Virus record (IMG/VR): IMGVR_UViG_3300021185_002646
Coordinates: 1-64,000 of that record
Strand: one strand, 5' to 3'
Origin: a virus
DNA length: 64,000 nt
The notes below the pieces were generated by a model. It was not told where the DNA came from and did not search any database. It was given only the letters and a program-made list of their open reading frames with translations. Shown here in pieces: positions 34,068-41,411 of this stretch. Within the stretch, counting starts at the first letter, position 1, and every line of letters begins with the position of its first letter. A program made the translations under genes and the position numbers.

Positions 34068-34605
34068 AAATAAAGGATATAAAAAGCGTAATACAGGACC
34101 GTTTGTAATCTCAAACGAACGTATAAGAGCAAAAGAAGTTAGAGTAAACTTTCCAGACGGTGAGAGCCAAGTGCTGTCTTTAAAGGATGCTTTGAATGAA
34201 GCAAAGTCGTTATATTTAGATTTAGTGTTGATCGCCGAAAAGGCAGATCCACCGGTATGTAAAATTATCGATCTAAATAAACATTTGTATTCATTAAAGC
34301 AAAAAGAAAAACTGGCTAAGAAGAAGCAACGCGAAAGTGTTGTAGAGAACAAAGAAATACGTATGGGACTAAATATTGATTCGCATGATTTAGAAACTAA
34401 GGCCAAAGCGGCTCGTAAATTTTTGGATAAAAATAACAAAGTAACAGTTACAGTTGTTTTGAGAGGTAGAGAACGTGGAAGACGAGACAGTGCAAAGGAA
34501 TTGCTAAATACTTTTGCTTACTTATTAGAAGTAGAGTACGAACAAATCTCAACACAGAACAATCGTGTATCTGGAAAAATAGAAGGAAAAAATGGGAAAC
34601 TATAA
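34057..34605 (+). CDS. infC: Translation initiation factor IF-3
   Basis: 182 residues from the ATG at 34057 (AGGT just upstream); a longer in-frame start at 34006 would run deep into clpX. Both domains are present: N-domain NERIRAKEVRVNFPDGES and LVLIAEKADPPVCKIIDLNK (split here in two runs), a Lys-rich linker, and a C-domain with KEIRMGLNIDSHDLETKAKAARKFL and RGRERGR, as in bacterial IF3. IF3 keeps 30S subunits free, checks the start codon and initiator tRNA, and disfavours leaderless or non-canonical starts. It overlaps clpX by 11 nt and bS21 by 14 nt. Confidence 0.95.
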   Translation: MQNRNKGYKKRNTGPFVISNERIRAKEVRVNFPDGESQVLSLKDALNEAKSLYLDLVLIAEKADPPVCKIIDLNKHLYSLKQKEKLAKKKQRESVVENKEIRMGLNIDSHDLETKAKAARKFLDKNNKVTVTVVLRGRERGRRDSAKELLNTFAYLLEVEYEQISTQNNRVSGKIEGKNGKL

Positions 34606-34864
34606 CAATAATAGAAATAATAGACGTGACGATAAACAAGGTTTTGGTAATGGACTTTCTGTAGAAGTTAGAAATGGCAATGTAGAACAAGCCATTAGAA
34701 AACTTAAAAAGTTAGTTATGAAAACTGGACTTCTGAACGAAATACGTGAACGTAGATATTTTATCAGTAATACTGAAAAAAGACTTAAAGCACAGGCGGC
34801 AGGCCGAGCTAGAAGACGTAGAGAAATAGCTAAAGATTCTGTAGAGAAGAAAAGACTATATTAA
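34592..34864 (+). CDS. rpsU: Ribosomal protein bS21
   Basis: 90 residues. An Asn/Arg-rich leader of about 22 residues precedes the bS21 core: SVEVRNGNVEQAIRKLKKLV, then LNEIRERRYFISNTEKRLKA and a very basic end (AAGRARRRREI). bS21 sits next to the anti-Shine-Dalgarno region of 16S rRNA on the 30S platform and affects initiation. Phage bS21 is known from pelagiphages and other marine or large phages. Its overlap with infC points to a joint role at initiation. Confidence 0.95.
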   Translation: MGNYNNNRNNRRDDKQGFGNGLSVEVRNGNVEQAIRKLKKLVMKTGLLNEIRERRYFISNTEKRLKAQAAGRARRRREIAKDSVEKKRLY

Positions 34865-34895
34865 TACGTTATAACTGAATTTGTTCACATATGTG

Positions 34896-34903
34896 GATAA
34901 ATA
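34896..34903 (+). promoter_or_regulatory. T4-type late promoter element GATAAATA
   Basis: It lies in the 127-nt gap between bS21 and hsp20. The same gap has the inverted repeat GTATAC..GTATAC and a small GAAA-loop hairpin (AGAACGCCGAAAGGGTTCT at about 34941-34959), which may shape the hsp20 leader. Confidence 0.5.
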
Positions 34904-34991
34904 ACAATGTATACAACAGGACTGATTCCTACTGTATACATAGAACGCCGAAAGGGTTCTAAATAATCTTGCTTAATAAAGGAGAAAAGAT

Positions 34992-35414
34992 ATGACTAGA
35001 TTAACAACACTAAATCTTCCGGATTTTTATAAAACTACAATAGGATTTGATAGTATGTTTGATGAGATGTTGAATAACTTCGCAACAAACACAGGCGGTT
35101 ACCCACCTTACAACATTGTAAAGGAAAGTGACAGTAGCTATACAATTAGCCTAGCAGTAGCTGGTTTCGATAAAGACGAAATTAAAATCCAACAAGACGG
35201 TAATGCACTTTCAATCAACGCTGAAAAGAAAACAAGCGAAGAAGAGATTGAATATTTACACAAAGGCATTGGAACTAGAAACTTTACAAAAGAATTTAGT
35301 TTAGCTGATTATGTAGAAGTGACATCATCGAAGTTAGATAACGGAATCTTAGTAGTTACATTGGAACAAAATATTCCAGACGAAAAGAAACCACGTACTA
35401 TTAACATCGACTAA
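34992..35414 (+). CDS. Small heat shock protein Hsp20
   Basis: 140 residues. The alpha-crystallin domain (about residues 36-135) includes YTISLAVAGFDKDEIKIQ, LHKGIGTRNFTKEFSLADYV and LDNGILVVTLEQ, and an N-terminus like IbpA. A C-terminal I-x-I-like NI motif closes it (RTINID). It holds unfolding proteins in a refoldable state. Hsp20 genes are common in marine T4-like phages. It is followed within 13 nt by clpS. Confidence 0.94.
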   Translation: MTRLTTLNLPDFYKTTIGFDSMFDEMLNNFATNTGGYPPYNIVKESDSSYTISLAVAGFDKDEIKIQQDGNALSINAEKKTSEEEIEYLHKGIGTRNFTKEFSLADYVEVTSSKLDNGILVVTLEQNIPDEKKPRTINID

Positions 35415-35427
35415 TATAAGGTAAAAA

Positions 35428-35730
35428 ATGACTCAAGCATCAACAGGTAGCGTAGCAGATATTGTTAAATTAAAAACACCATCACGATACAATGTAGTAT
35501 TGTTAAATGATGATTCTACTCCGCAGGAGTTTGTAGTAAATATCTTACAGACGATTTTTAATAGATCGACAGAACAGGCAAACTCTGTGATGCTTGAGGT
35601 ACACGAAAAAGGCCGAGGCATAGCAGGCACATACAGTTACGAAGTAGCTGAACAAAAATGTGTAGAAACAATAACTAACGCAAGACAAAGTTCTTATCCG
35701 TTAGATGTTACAATAGAAAAAGCAGAATAA
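35428..35730 (+). CDS. clpS: Clp protease adaptor ClpS
   Basis: 100 residues. The core YNVVLLNDDSTPQEFVVNIL, MLEVHEKGRG and YEVAEQKCVETITNAR matches ClpS, including NDD (binds the alpha-amino group of N-degrons) and VHEKG. ClpS delivers proteins with destabilising N-terminal residues to ClpA. ClpA is encoded at 54088, with ClpP at 29181. Confidence 0.95.
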   Translation: MTQASTGSVADIVKLKTPSRYNVVLLNDDSTPQEFVVNILQTIFNRSTEQANSVMLEVHEKGRGIAGTYSYEVAEQKCVETITNARQSSYPLDVTIEKAE

Positions 35731-35738
35731 ACAATTAA

Positions 35739-36308
35739 ATGAAAATAGCAATCACGCAACGTGTGATTGAATTTCGAAACGGACCTTACGATAGCATAGA
35801 TCATGGATTCTATGAAATGTTTTCAGGTCATACATTGTTGCCAATACCAAACCATTTAGAACATTACCAAACAGATACTATAGTCAATAGTGACGTAGTA
35901 GTATTTACAGGTGGTAATAGCATGATGCCGGGCAATTGGCAATACAGTGAAAATCGTTTACGAGTTGAGAAACACACGTTAGATTTAGCAAAACTATATA
36001 ATAAACCAATATTAGGAATTAGCAGAGGCTGTCAGTTTCTGACAGTTGCTCATGGCGGAAGTTTAGAAAAAAACGGTAGACATCACATTAATCATAGTGT
36101 AAACTATAAGGGTAGTAATGTAGAAGTATGCAGTAGGCATGAAGAAATTTTAAAAACTATACCTACTGGTGCAACATGTTTAGCTACAGACGAATATGGA
36201 TCGTGTGAGAGTTGGAAGTTAGATAATATAATCACTGTATTATGGAATCCAGAAAGAATGAAAACACACTGGCTACCATATGAAGCATATGGAATATTAG
36301 GTTTATGA
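35739..36308 (+). CDS. Class I glutamine amidotransferase-like protein
   Basis: 189 residues. VVFTGGNSMMPG and LGISRGCQFLTVAHGG (nucleophile Cys about residue 94, in the G-x-C-x-G-like elbow, here RGCQFL) are typical, and the C-terminal VLWNPERMKTHW takes the place of the usual H-x-E, with Glu in PERM and a nearby His. It resembles gamma-glutamyl hydrolase-like (PuuD-type) proteins. It might remove or transfer an amide or gamma-glutamyl group; the partner may be the cytidylyltransferase at 37101, as in surface-sugar pathways (inference). Confidence 0.78.
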   Translation: MKIAITQRVIEFRNGPYDSIDHGFYEMFSGHTLLPIPNHLEHYQTDTIVNSDVVVFTGGNSMMPGNWQYSENRLRVEKHTLDLAKLYNKPILGISRGCQFLTVAHGGSLEKNGRHHINHSVNYKGSNVEVCSRHEEILKTIPTGATCLATDEYGSCESWKLDNIITVLWNPERMKTHWLPYEAYGILGL

Positions 36309-36712
36309 TGCAAGAAGAAATAAAAGACGCAATACAAGAAGAAGTTAAAGAACAGTACAAAGACAGTCAAATGACCAAAGCTGGAAAGCTGGCTATGGAA
36401 CTTGGTGCTGAGCGTAAGCGTCTTAAAAAAGAATTATCAGAATTACAAACAGAAGTAGAAGACCTTACTCCTACAACACCAGTTGGTACAACAGACTGGT
36501 ATATTAAATGGGCGGCAATGGGACTTGCAGTTGCAGGCGTATTTTTAATGAGTGCAGGACTAACAACATATGGACAAATTGCATATATTATTAGTAGTGT
36601 TGGTTGGGTAGCAGTTGGAATGGCTTGGGGAGATAGAGCTATTATGATAGGAAGTGCTATAACTGGAACCGCAGTTGCAATGAATTTTGTAGAAAGGTTA
36701 CTGTCATTATGA
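36305..36712 (+). CDS. Membrane protein with coiled-coil N-terminus (135 aa)
   Basis: A charged helix to about residue 55, then three or four hydrophobic segments (about 66-85, 88-105 and 108-130). No family was recognised. It overlaps both neighbours by 4 nt, within the operon that leads to sufE. Confidence 0.65.
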   Translation: MMQEEIKDAIQEEVKEQYKDSQMTKAGKLAMELGAERKRLKKELSELQTEVEDLTPTTPVGTTDWYIKWAAMGLAVAGVFLMSAGLTTYGQIAYIISSVGWVAVGMAWGDRAIMIGSAITGTAVAMNFVERLLSL

Positions 36713-37104
36713 AAATAAATGAATGGGCAGACAACTTAAACATGTTTGATGATGGCACAGAAAGACTTGCTTATCTAGTTGAACTAGCAAAAAAGTCTAC
36801 AACACTACCTAAAGAACTACGTACTGATGATAGACTTGTAGGTGGGTGTATGTCAAAGATTTGGATTGATGTAGGAGTTGTAGAAGATAAAGTAAAAGTA
36901 TACTATGACAGTGATGCAATGATTACTAAAGGTATTACTAGTATTGTTGCAGATTGTTTTACAGATATTCCCCTTGCAGAAGCAAAGAAAATTACACATG
37001 ATGATTTTCAAAGTTTAAACATTGCACAATTACTTACACAACAACGTAGAAACGGATTAGGAAACTTAATTGAAACTATTAGACAAAAGGTATATGTATT
37101 ATGA
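36709..37104 (+). CDS. sufE: SufE-like sulfur acceptor
   Basis: 131 residues. RLVGGCMSKIWIDV has the active Cys of SufE/CsdE in the V.GC.S..W context, and YYDSDAMITKGITSIVADCF matches the downstream SDA...KG pattern. SufE takes persulfide sulfur from a cysteine desulfurase and passes it to a scaffold. No desulfurase is in the window, so it presumably works with a host enzyme. IscU is encoded at 42885. Confidence 0.92.
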   Translation: MKINEWADNLNMFDDGTERLAYLVELAKKSTTLPKELRTDDRLVGGCMSKIWIDVGVVEDKVKVYYDSDAMITKGITSIVADCFTDIPLAEAKKITHDDFQSLNIAQLLTQQRRNGLGNLIETIRQKVYVL

Positions 37105-37511
37105 AGATAGGATTTACATGCAGTACATTTGATTTATTACATGCAGGACATGTACAAATGTTAAGAGAAGCAAAAGAACAATGTGATTATTTAATATGTG
37201 GATTACAAATGGACCCAAGTATTGATAGAGATACTAAAAATCCACCAATACAATCAGTTGTAGAACGTTATACACAACTTAATGCAGTACAGTATGTAGA
37301 CGAAATTATTCCATACGCATTAGAAAAAGATTTAGAAGATATCCTAGAAATGTATCACATTGATGTACGCATACTAGGTGATGAATACAGAGAAAAAGAT
37401 TTTACAGGAAAAGACATTTGTAAAAGACTAGATATTGATCTACACTTTAATAAAAGAGATCACAGATTTAGTACAACAGATTTAAGAAAAAGGGTATGCA
37501 ACACTGACTGA
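37101..37511 (+). CDS. Cytidylyltransferase, TagD-like
   Basis: 136 residues, the size of glycerol-3-phosphate cytidylyltransferase. The HxGH motif is FDLLHAGHVQML (about residues 11-22). RYTQLNAVQYVDEIIPY follows the usual R...V....V...V pattern. RILGDEY and HRFSTTDLRKR match the signature loop (usually IST..LR). It would activate glycerol phosphate or a related alcohol phosphate with CTP, for surface polymer or lipid metabolism. It overlaps sufE by 4 nt. Confidence 0.88.
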   Translation: MKIGFTCSTFDLLHAGHVQMLREAKEQCDYLICGLQMDPSIDRDTKNPPIQSVVERYTQLNAVQYVDEIIPYALEKDLEDILEMYHIDVRILGDEYREKDFTGKDICKRLDIDLHFNKRDHRFSTTDLRKRVCNTD

Positions 37512-37656
37512 GAATCAAGTAAGAAACGAATATAGAGAACATAGAAAAGACCCAGTATTTGCTGAGCTTTGGCCAGACACAAACAGAGCTTTTTATGAAT
37601 GGTGTTCGCAATATTTAGATTATATGCACATAAAGGATAAAAGAGATGAGAATTGA
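37504..37656 (+). CDS. Small protein with probable CTG start (50 aa)
   Basis: The frame reads [15 protein letters not shown], then [17 protein letters not shown] and [11 protein letters not shown], which looks like real protein. No ATG, GTG or TTG lies between the upstream in-frame stop (37483-37485) and this region; a CTG at 37504 precedes ACT GAG, so the product would begin MTEN-like, with AAAAAGGG about 9 nt upstream. A +1 frameshift from the overlapping cytidylyltransferase end is the alternative. It overlaps the guaC start by 11 nt. Confidence 0.5.
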   Translation: MTENQVRNEYREHRKDPVFAELWPDTNRAFYEWCSQYLDYMHIKDKRDEN

Positions 37657-38755
37657 TCAAGACATTAAACTAGACTACAGTGACGTTTTAATTCGTCCAA
37701 AGCGTAGTACATTAAGTTCACGCAAACAAGTAAGACTTGAACGCAAGTTTAAATTTAGAAACAGCAGACATGAGTACGAAGGTATTCCTATTATGGCTGC
37801 TAACATGGATGGTGTTGGAACATTTGAAATGGCAGATGAACTTGCACAACAAAATATATTTACATGTTTAGTAAAAACATATTCAGTGGAAGAACTTGTA
37901 GATTTTTTTAACAATGATTATCCAGATAATAGAAGAACACAAAACATTGCTATGAGCATTGGTACCGGAACAATAGACTTTGATAAGTTAGAAGCCGTGT
38001 ATAATAAAGTAAGCAATAAACTAAAATATGTATGTATGGATATTGCAAATGGTTACAGTGATCACTTTGCACAACATGTTAAAAAAGTTCGTAATGCATT
38101 TCCTAATTTAGTAATTATAGCAGGTAATGTAGTAACTGGAGAGATGACAGAGGAGTTAATTTTAAATGGAGCAGACATCGTTAAAGTCGGAATTGGACCA
38201 GGAAGCGTGTGTACAACACGAATCCAAACAGGAGTCGGGTATCCGCAACTTAGTGCAGTCATTGAATGTGCAGATGCGGCACATGGACTTGGTGGACATA
38301 TTATTGCTGATGGGGGCTGTAACTCTAGTGGTGATGTGGCTAAAGCATTTGCTGGCGGTGCCGATTATGTAATGCTAGGCGGTATGCTTGCAGGACACGA
38401 TCAAGGTGGCGGCGAAGTTATTAGTAAGATGTATGCAACTAATGAATGGCTCACAGCAGAAAAACCTTTACTTGAACAAAAACAGTTTGTGGCTTTTTAC
38501 GGAATGAGTAGTGATGCAGCAAATACAAAACACTTTGGAGGACTAAAAGACTATCGTGCAAGCGAAGGACGAGAAGTACTAGTTCCATACAGAGGTGCAG
38601 TACAGCACACCATACAAGCAATCTTAGGTGGGTTGCGTAGTACTTGTACATATGCAGGTGCAATGAAATTAAAACAATTGAGCAAGTGTACAACATTCGT
38701 TCGTGTTAATAATCAATTTAATCGTACATACGAAAGTACAACAACAAAAATTTAA
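37646..38755 (+). CDS. guaC: GMP reductase
   Basis: 369 residues. The IMPDH/GMPR barrel has [21 protein letters not shown] with the catalytic Cys in [21 protein letters not shown] and FYGMSSDAA, all as in GuaC. No CBS domains interrupt it, which argues for GMP reductase over IMP dehydrogenase. It converts GMP to IMP with NADPH, shifting purines towards adenine nucleotides, which suits an AT-rich genome. It could also drain GTP from the (p)ppGpp pathway. Confidence 0.92.
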   Translation: MRIDQDIKLDYSDVLIRPKRSTLSSRKQVRLERKFKFRNSRHEYEGIPIMAANMDGVGTFEMADELAQQNIFTCLVKTYSVEELVDFFNNDYPDNRRTQNIAMSIGTGTIDFDKLEAVYNKVSNKLKYVCMDIANGYSDHFAQHVKKVRNAFPNLVIIAGNVVTGEMTEELILNGADIVKVGIGPGSVCTTRIQTGVGYPQLSAVIECADAAHGLGGHIIADGGCNSSGDVAKAFAGGADYVMLGGMLAGHDQGGGEVISKMYATNEWLTAEKPLLEQKQFVAFYGMSSDAANTKHFGGLKDYRASEGREVLVPYRGAVQHTIQAILGGLRSTCTYAGAMKLKQLSKCTTFVRVNNQFNRTYESTTTKI

Positions 38756-38783
38756 GCTATGTTTGTAATGCAGATCGGAATTG

Positions 38784-38791
38784 CATAAATA
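38784..38791 (+). promoter_or_regulatory. T4-type late promoter element CATAAATA
   Basis: The first of two late octamers within 40 nt, downstream of guaC and upstream of the structured region. Confidence 0.5.
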
Positions 38792-38815
38792 AAACGGCTA
38801 AAAACATTTATCTTA

Positions 38816-38823
38816 GATAAATA
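38816..38823 (+). promoter_or_regulatory. T4-type late promoter element GATAAATA
   Basis: The second late octamer, about 65 nt before the hairpin cluster at 38881, so it could drive a late non-coding RNA. Confidence 0.5.
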
Positions 38824-38836
38824 AAAGTGTATTAAG

Positions 38837-38858
38837 AATAGCACAACGTTGTGTTATT
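38837..38858 (+). repeat. Palindrome centred on CACAACGTTGTG
   Basis: A perfect 12-bp palindrome (38842-38853) extended on both sides to AATAG / TTATT with one G-U pair. The following ATTATTTTC is T-rich but interrupted. It could be a weak terminator or a dyad for a DNA-binding protein. Confidence 0.5.
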
Positions 38859-38880
38859 ATTTTCATATACAAAGTAGTAT

Positions 38881-39043
38881 AGAGCGACCTCGGCTCAGAA
38901 AAAAAGAGCGGCAGTTAGTGCCACGCTAACTGACTCTGGGAAAGACCAGGGCATAACCCATGCCTTACAAGCGATACATTATGAGGTATCGTGGTAGCAG
39001 CCAGGAGAGACTGGCAAAACGGATGCTTTCCCAAAAACATCCA
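38881..39043 (+). ncRNA. Candidate structured non-coding RNA
   Basis: A 312-nt gap (38756-39067) has no open frame of note but a dense series of hairpins: GAGC/GCTC (38882-38896), CAGTTAGTG/CGCTAACTG with a 3-nt loop (38912-38932), CTGG/CCAG (38936-38949), GGCAT/ATGCC with loop AACCC (38950-38964), GCGATAC/GTATCGT (38971-38992), GCCAG/CTGGC with loop GAGAGA (39000-39015) and GGATG/CATCC (39021-39042). The AACCC loop could pair with the GGG at 38938-38940. Two late octamers lie upstream. It is not a tRNA, tmRNA or class I know. It could also act as the 5' leader of the gene at 39068. Confidence 0.6.
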
Positions 39044-39067
39044 CATAAAATATAAACGGAGAATAAA

Positions 39068-39262
39068 ATGACTACGACATTTTTTAATGCATGGTCAAGG
39101 TTGTTCAACGGGCACCGTCGAAGTGTGGCCTATAGCAAAAACCTTATGACATATGCAAAAACTGAATATGGTAATGATTGGCTATATGCCTACACCTATA
39201 TGTTAGAACATGATGGCCAAGCACCAAAGTCTTGGCATACAAAGAAGGTAACAATAAAATGA
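39068..39262 (+). CDS. Small hypothetical protein (64 aa)
   Basis: Aromatic and basic (TFFNAWSRLFNGHRRSVAYS), no recognised family. It follows the structured RNA region with a GGAG site, and overlaps the next gene by 4 nt, in a cluster of four tiny genes. Confidence 0.6.
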   Translation: MTTTFFNAWSRLFNGHRRSVAYSKNLMTYAKTEYGNDWLYAYTYMLEHDGQAPKSWHTKKVTIK

Positions 39263-39450
39263 CAACAACATTAATATATAAACAAACATGCGAAGTTTGT
39301 GAAAAGATTAAAAACGCAACTCTAACAGTGCTATTGGCACTTTGGGCATTTGGTGAATCATGTGGACGTGCAAGAGCGGCTGCACAGTTACATCGTGATG
39401 GGTTTCATGAAGAAGCAAAAAGTTTATACATGGATAATAAAAATGATTAA
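39259..39450 (+). CDS. Small protein with Cys pair (63 aa)
   Basis: It starts at the ATG overlapping the upstream TGA. TCEVCEKIKN has a C-x-x-C, followed by a hydrophobic helix (TLTVLLALWAFGES), then GRARAAAQLHRDGFHEEAKSLY. The last segment recalls small Arg-rich alphaproteobacterial proteins that occur beside DUF1127 genes; this is from memory and not firm. It overlaps the next gene by 8 nt. Confidence 0.6.
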   Translation: MTTTLIYKQTCEVCEKIKNATLTVLLALWAFGESCGRARAAAQLHRDGFHEEAKSLYMDNKND

Positions 39451-39628
39451 TACTATAACAAACAAATTAGGCTGGTTAAAACGTGCATATAGTCGCACTC
39501 AAAGTAGAAAACAAACTGAAAAGGCATTATCAGATTTAACTGATTTTGAATTGAATGATATTGGATTATGCAGAGGCGATATTAGATCAGTAGCACGTGG
39601 CGAAAAAGTTTATAGAAAGACATACTAA
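39443..39628 (+). CDS. DUF1127 (YjiS-like) small protein
   Basis: 61 residues from the ATG at 39443; a longer in-frame start at 39350 overlaps the previous gene entirely and is rejected. TEKALSDLTDFELNDIGLCRGDIRSV is the DUF1127 signature (L..L.d..L.DIG..R.di), shown here as TEKALSDLTDFEL and NDIGLCRGDI. These small basic proteins are abundant in Alphaproteobacteria, where some affect sRNA and stress regulation. Finding one in a phage suggests it mimics a host regulator. Confidence 0.82.
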   Translation: MINTITNKLGWLKRAYSRTQSRKQTEKALSDLTDFELNDIGLCRGDIRSVARGEKVYRKTY

Positions 39629-39673
39629 ATGTGGCCTTATACTGAAGAAGAATTAGACTTTATTAATAAGTAG
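39629..39673 (+). CDS. Micro-ORF MWPYTEEELDFINK
   Basis: 14 codons starting right after the DUF1127 stop. The peptide resembles the MWP.T.EE.D start of tiny alphaproteobacterial proteins as I remember them. It is too short to support by composition, so this is tentative. Confidence 0.35.
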   Translation: MWPYTEEELDFINK

Positions 39674-39684
39674 AGTTTTAATCG

Positions 39685-39692
39685 TATAAATA
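39685..39692 (+). promoter_or_regulatory. T4-type late promoter element TATAAATA, leaderless context
   Basis: An exact octamer with 5 nt before the ATG at 39698, the same geometry as at 29791 and 53411. Confidence 0.6.
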
Positions 39693-39697
39693 GCTGT

Positions 39698-40675
39698 ATG
39701 AGTAAAGTACATCTATTATCAGAATTAATAACACGTTTGCAGAGTTTTGACACACAAGTTGATAAACTAGAACTCTTGCAGACGTATCGAAAAGAACCTA
39801 TATTTAAACGAATAATTACTATTGCATATAATCCATGGATAGATTTTGAAATGCAAGATTTCACTCCAAGACGCATGGGTAAGCAGTTTGGTATGGGACT
39901 AACTAAGTTCTTACATATTTTAACAGATATTATTGATGAAAAATATGATGAAAGAGAAAAGAACTTTTCTTGTCAAATGGCAATGAATCATATAGACGAA
40001 CGTGATGCTGCACTATTTGTTAGTTTGTTAAGACAAGATTTAGATCTAGGACTAGAGCCTGAAACAATTAACAAAGTATGGCCTGGATTAATTATGGTGT
40101 ATCCACTAAGTACACCAACAGTAGCAGATTATAAAACATTTCACAAATATCCAGCAGCAGTACAACCAATCAGTAGAGGTCTACGAGTTAATGTAATTGT
40201 TCATAAAGGATTAGTTAGTTACAAAGATAAAGAAGGTAACAATATTGAAGGTTGGAATATGTACGATGAGCAGTTTATTAATTTAGCACAAAACAATAGC
40301 ACAGTATTTGATGGCCATGCAGTTGTGGCAAATGGAATAACTATTGTAGAAACTGACAATCAAAAAGTATTAGAAGCAGACCCAGAAAATGTTAAGTTTG
40401 TATTTTGGGATATTATACGTTATGATGGATTTGTAAAAGGTGAAGATTCACGTATAGGTTATAACTGGCGACATAATGGACTTGAGCATATGATTATGCT
40501 TGCATTTGATAAAAACAAAACACCTTGTTATGATATTGTAAAAGCTGACCTTGTTGGAAGTGATGAACAGTTAGAATTAACTGTTAAAAAGTTTGCAAAT
40601 AAATGTGTTATAAAACGTTTAGATGGAACATGGATACGTGGAAACGATCCAACGCAAGTTATTTACGAGTCTTAA
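39698..40675 (+). CDS. Degenerate ATP-dependent DNA ligase paralogue
   Basis: 325 residues. The N-terminal 130 residues are helical and match the DNA-binding domain of T4-type ligases (LQSFDTQVDKLELL, FGMGLTKFLHIL). The nucleotidyltransferase domain follows, but its catalytic sites are altered: PAAVQPISRGLRVNV stands where K-x-D-G should be, VFDGHAVVA replaces DGE at motif III, and KCVIKRLDG replaces the motif IV EG. It also lacks a full OB domain. It is likely catalytically dead and may bind nicks or the replisome. An intact ligase is at 26015. Confidence 0.75.
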   Translation: MSKVHLLSELITRLQSFDTQVDKLELLQTYRKEPIFKRIITIAYNPWIDFEMQDFTPRRMGKQFGMGLTKFLHILTDIIDEKYDEREKNFSCQMAMNHIDERDAALFVSLLRQDLDLGLEPETINKVWPGLIMVYPLSTPTVADYKTFHKYPAAVQPISRGLRVNVIVHKGLVSYKDKEGNNIEGWNMYDEQFINLAQNNSTVFDGHAVVANGITIVETDNQKVLEADPENVKFVFWDIIRYDGFVKGEDSRIGYNWRHNGLEHMIMLAFDKNKTPCYDIVKADLVGSDEQLELTVKKFANKCVIKRLDGTWIRGNDPTQVIYES

Positions 40676-41411
40676 TTTTCTTAATATATTGATTTCCAAA
40701 GTGGTCATATAATCCATCAAAGAACTGAAACTTACTAAATGCTTTACCAGTTCCTTTCATTCTATCTTTAAATCGTTGCCACCATGTTACTTTGGTTTTA
40801 ATATGTACATCATATGTAATATATTGTATTTGCCCTACATGTTTGTAATATCCAAAGAATGGAACTCTAGTAACAAGATCATTATTGTTAACAAAACGAT
40901 ATGCCGCAATATCTTTAAACTGTTCGCCCCATGTTCTATCACCTACTTTTGGTGATCCATATGTATATAATTCTAAATCTGCACCCAATTGGTGAAATCT
41001 AGTAGCACATATAGTTGCCATTGCAGCTCCCAAACTATGTCCAGTAATTACTATTTTTTTAGTAGTTAGTTTTTTACCCAACCACTTAATAATTTCAGGA
41101 TATAGTTTATCTAGTTCATGCTTAAACCCAGAATGTACTGTACCTGTTGTATCAGCACCTGCTGGCCAAGCCTTAATATCTGCTATTAAGTCGCCTATTT
41201 GAGCGCCTTCAGTGCCCCTAAAAGCAACGATCACATAGTCATGCATAACAATGCCATAACCTTGTGCGTTTTCTTTTTCAAAGAATTTAACACTTGAATG
41301 TTTTATTTTATTATCTTTTAGGAATTTAACTACCTCTGGTTTTTCGCCATATACTACTTTTGATATATCAATACATAGTTCTGCTAATTTCCAGTTTATT
41401 TGTTTGTTCAT
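40659..41411 (-). CDS. Class 3 lipase
   Basis: 250 residues on the - strand, overlapping the end of the degenerate ligase by 17 nt tail to tail. VIVAFRGTEG is the oxyanion region of class 3 lipases, VITGHSLGAAMAT holds the nucleophile Ser, NNNDLVTRVP the Asp, and a His follows in KHVGQIQY. No signal peptide is seen. It may attack host membrane lipids or glycerol esters. A unit with the next - strand gene is likely (the stop overlaps its neighbour's start by 1 nt). Confidence 0.88.
   Translation of the reverse strand: MNKQINWKLAELCIDISKVVYGEKPEVVKFLKDNKIKHSSVKFFEKENAQGYGIVMHDYVIVAFRGTEGAQIGDLIADIKAWPAGADTTGTVHSGFKHELDKLYPEIIKWLGKKLTTKKIVITGHSLGAAMATICATRFHQLGADLELYTYGSPKVGDRTWGEQFKDIAAYRFVNNNDLVTRVPFFGYYKHVGQIQYITYDVHIKTKVTWWQRFKDRMKGTGKAFSKFQFFDGLYDHFGNQYIKKIKTRK

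Noticed and set aside
37646-38755. IMP dehydrogenase instead of GMP reductase
   Set aside because: No CBS domains and the SVCTTR and FYGMSS motifs fit GuaC better, though activity was not tested.
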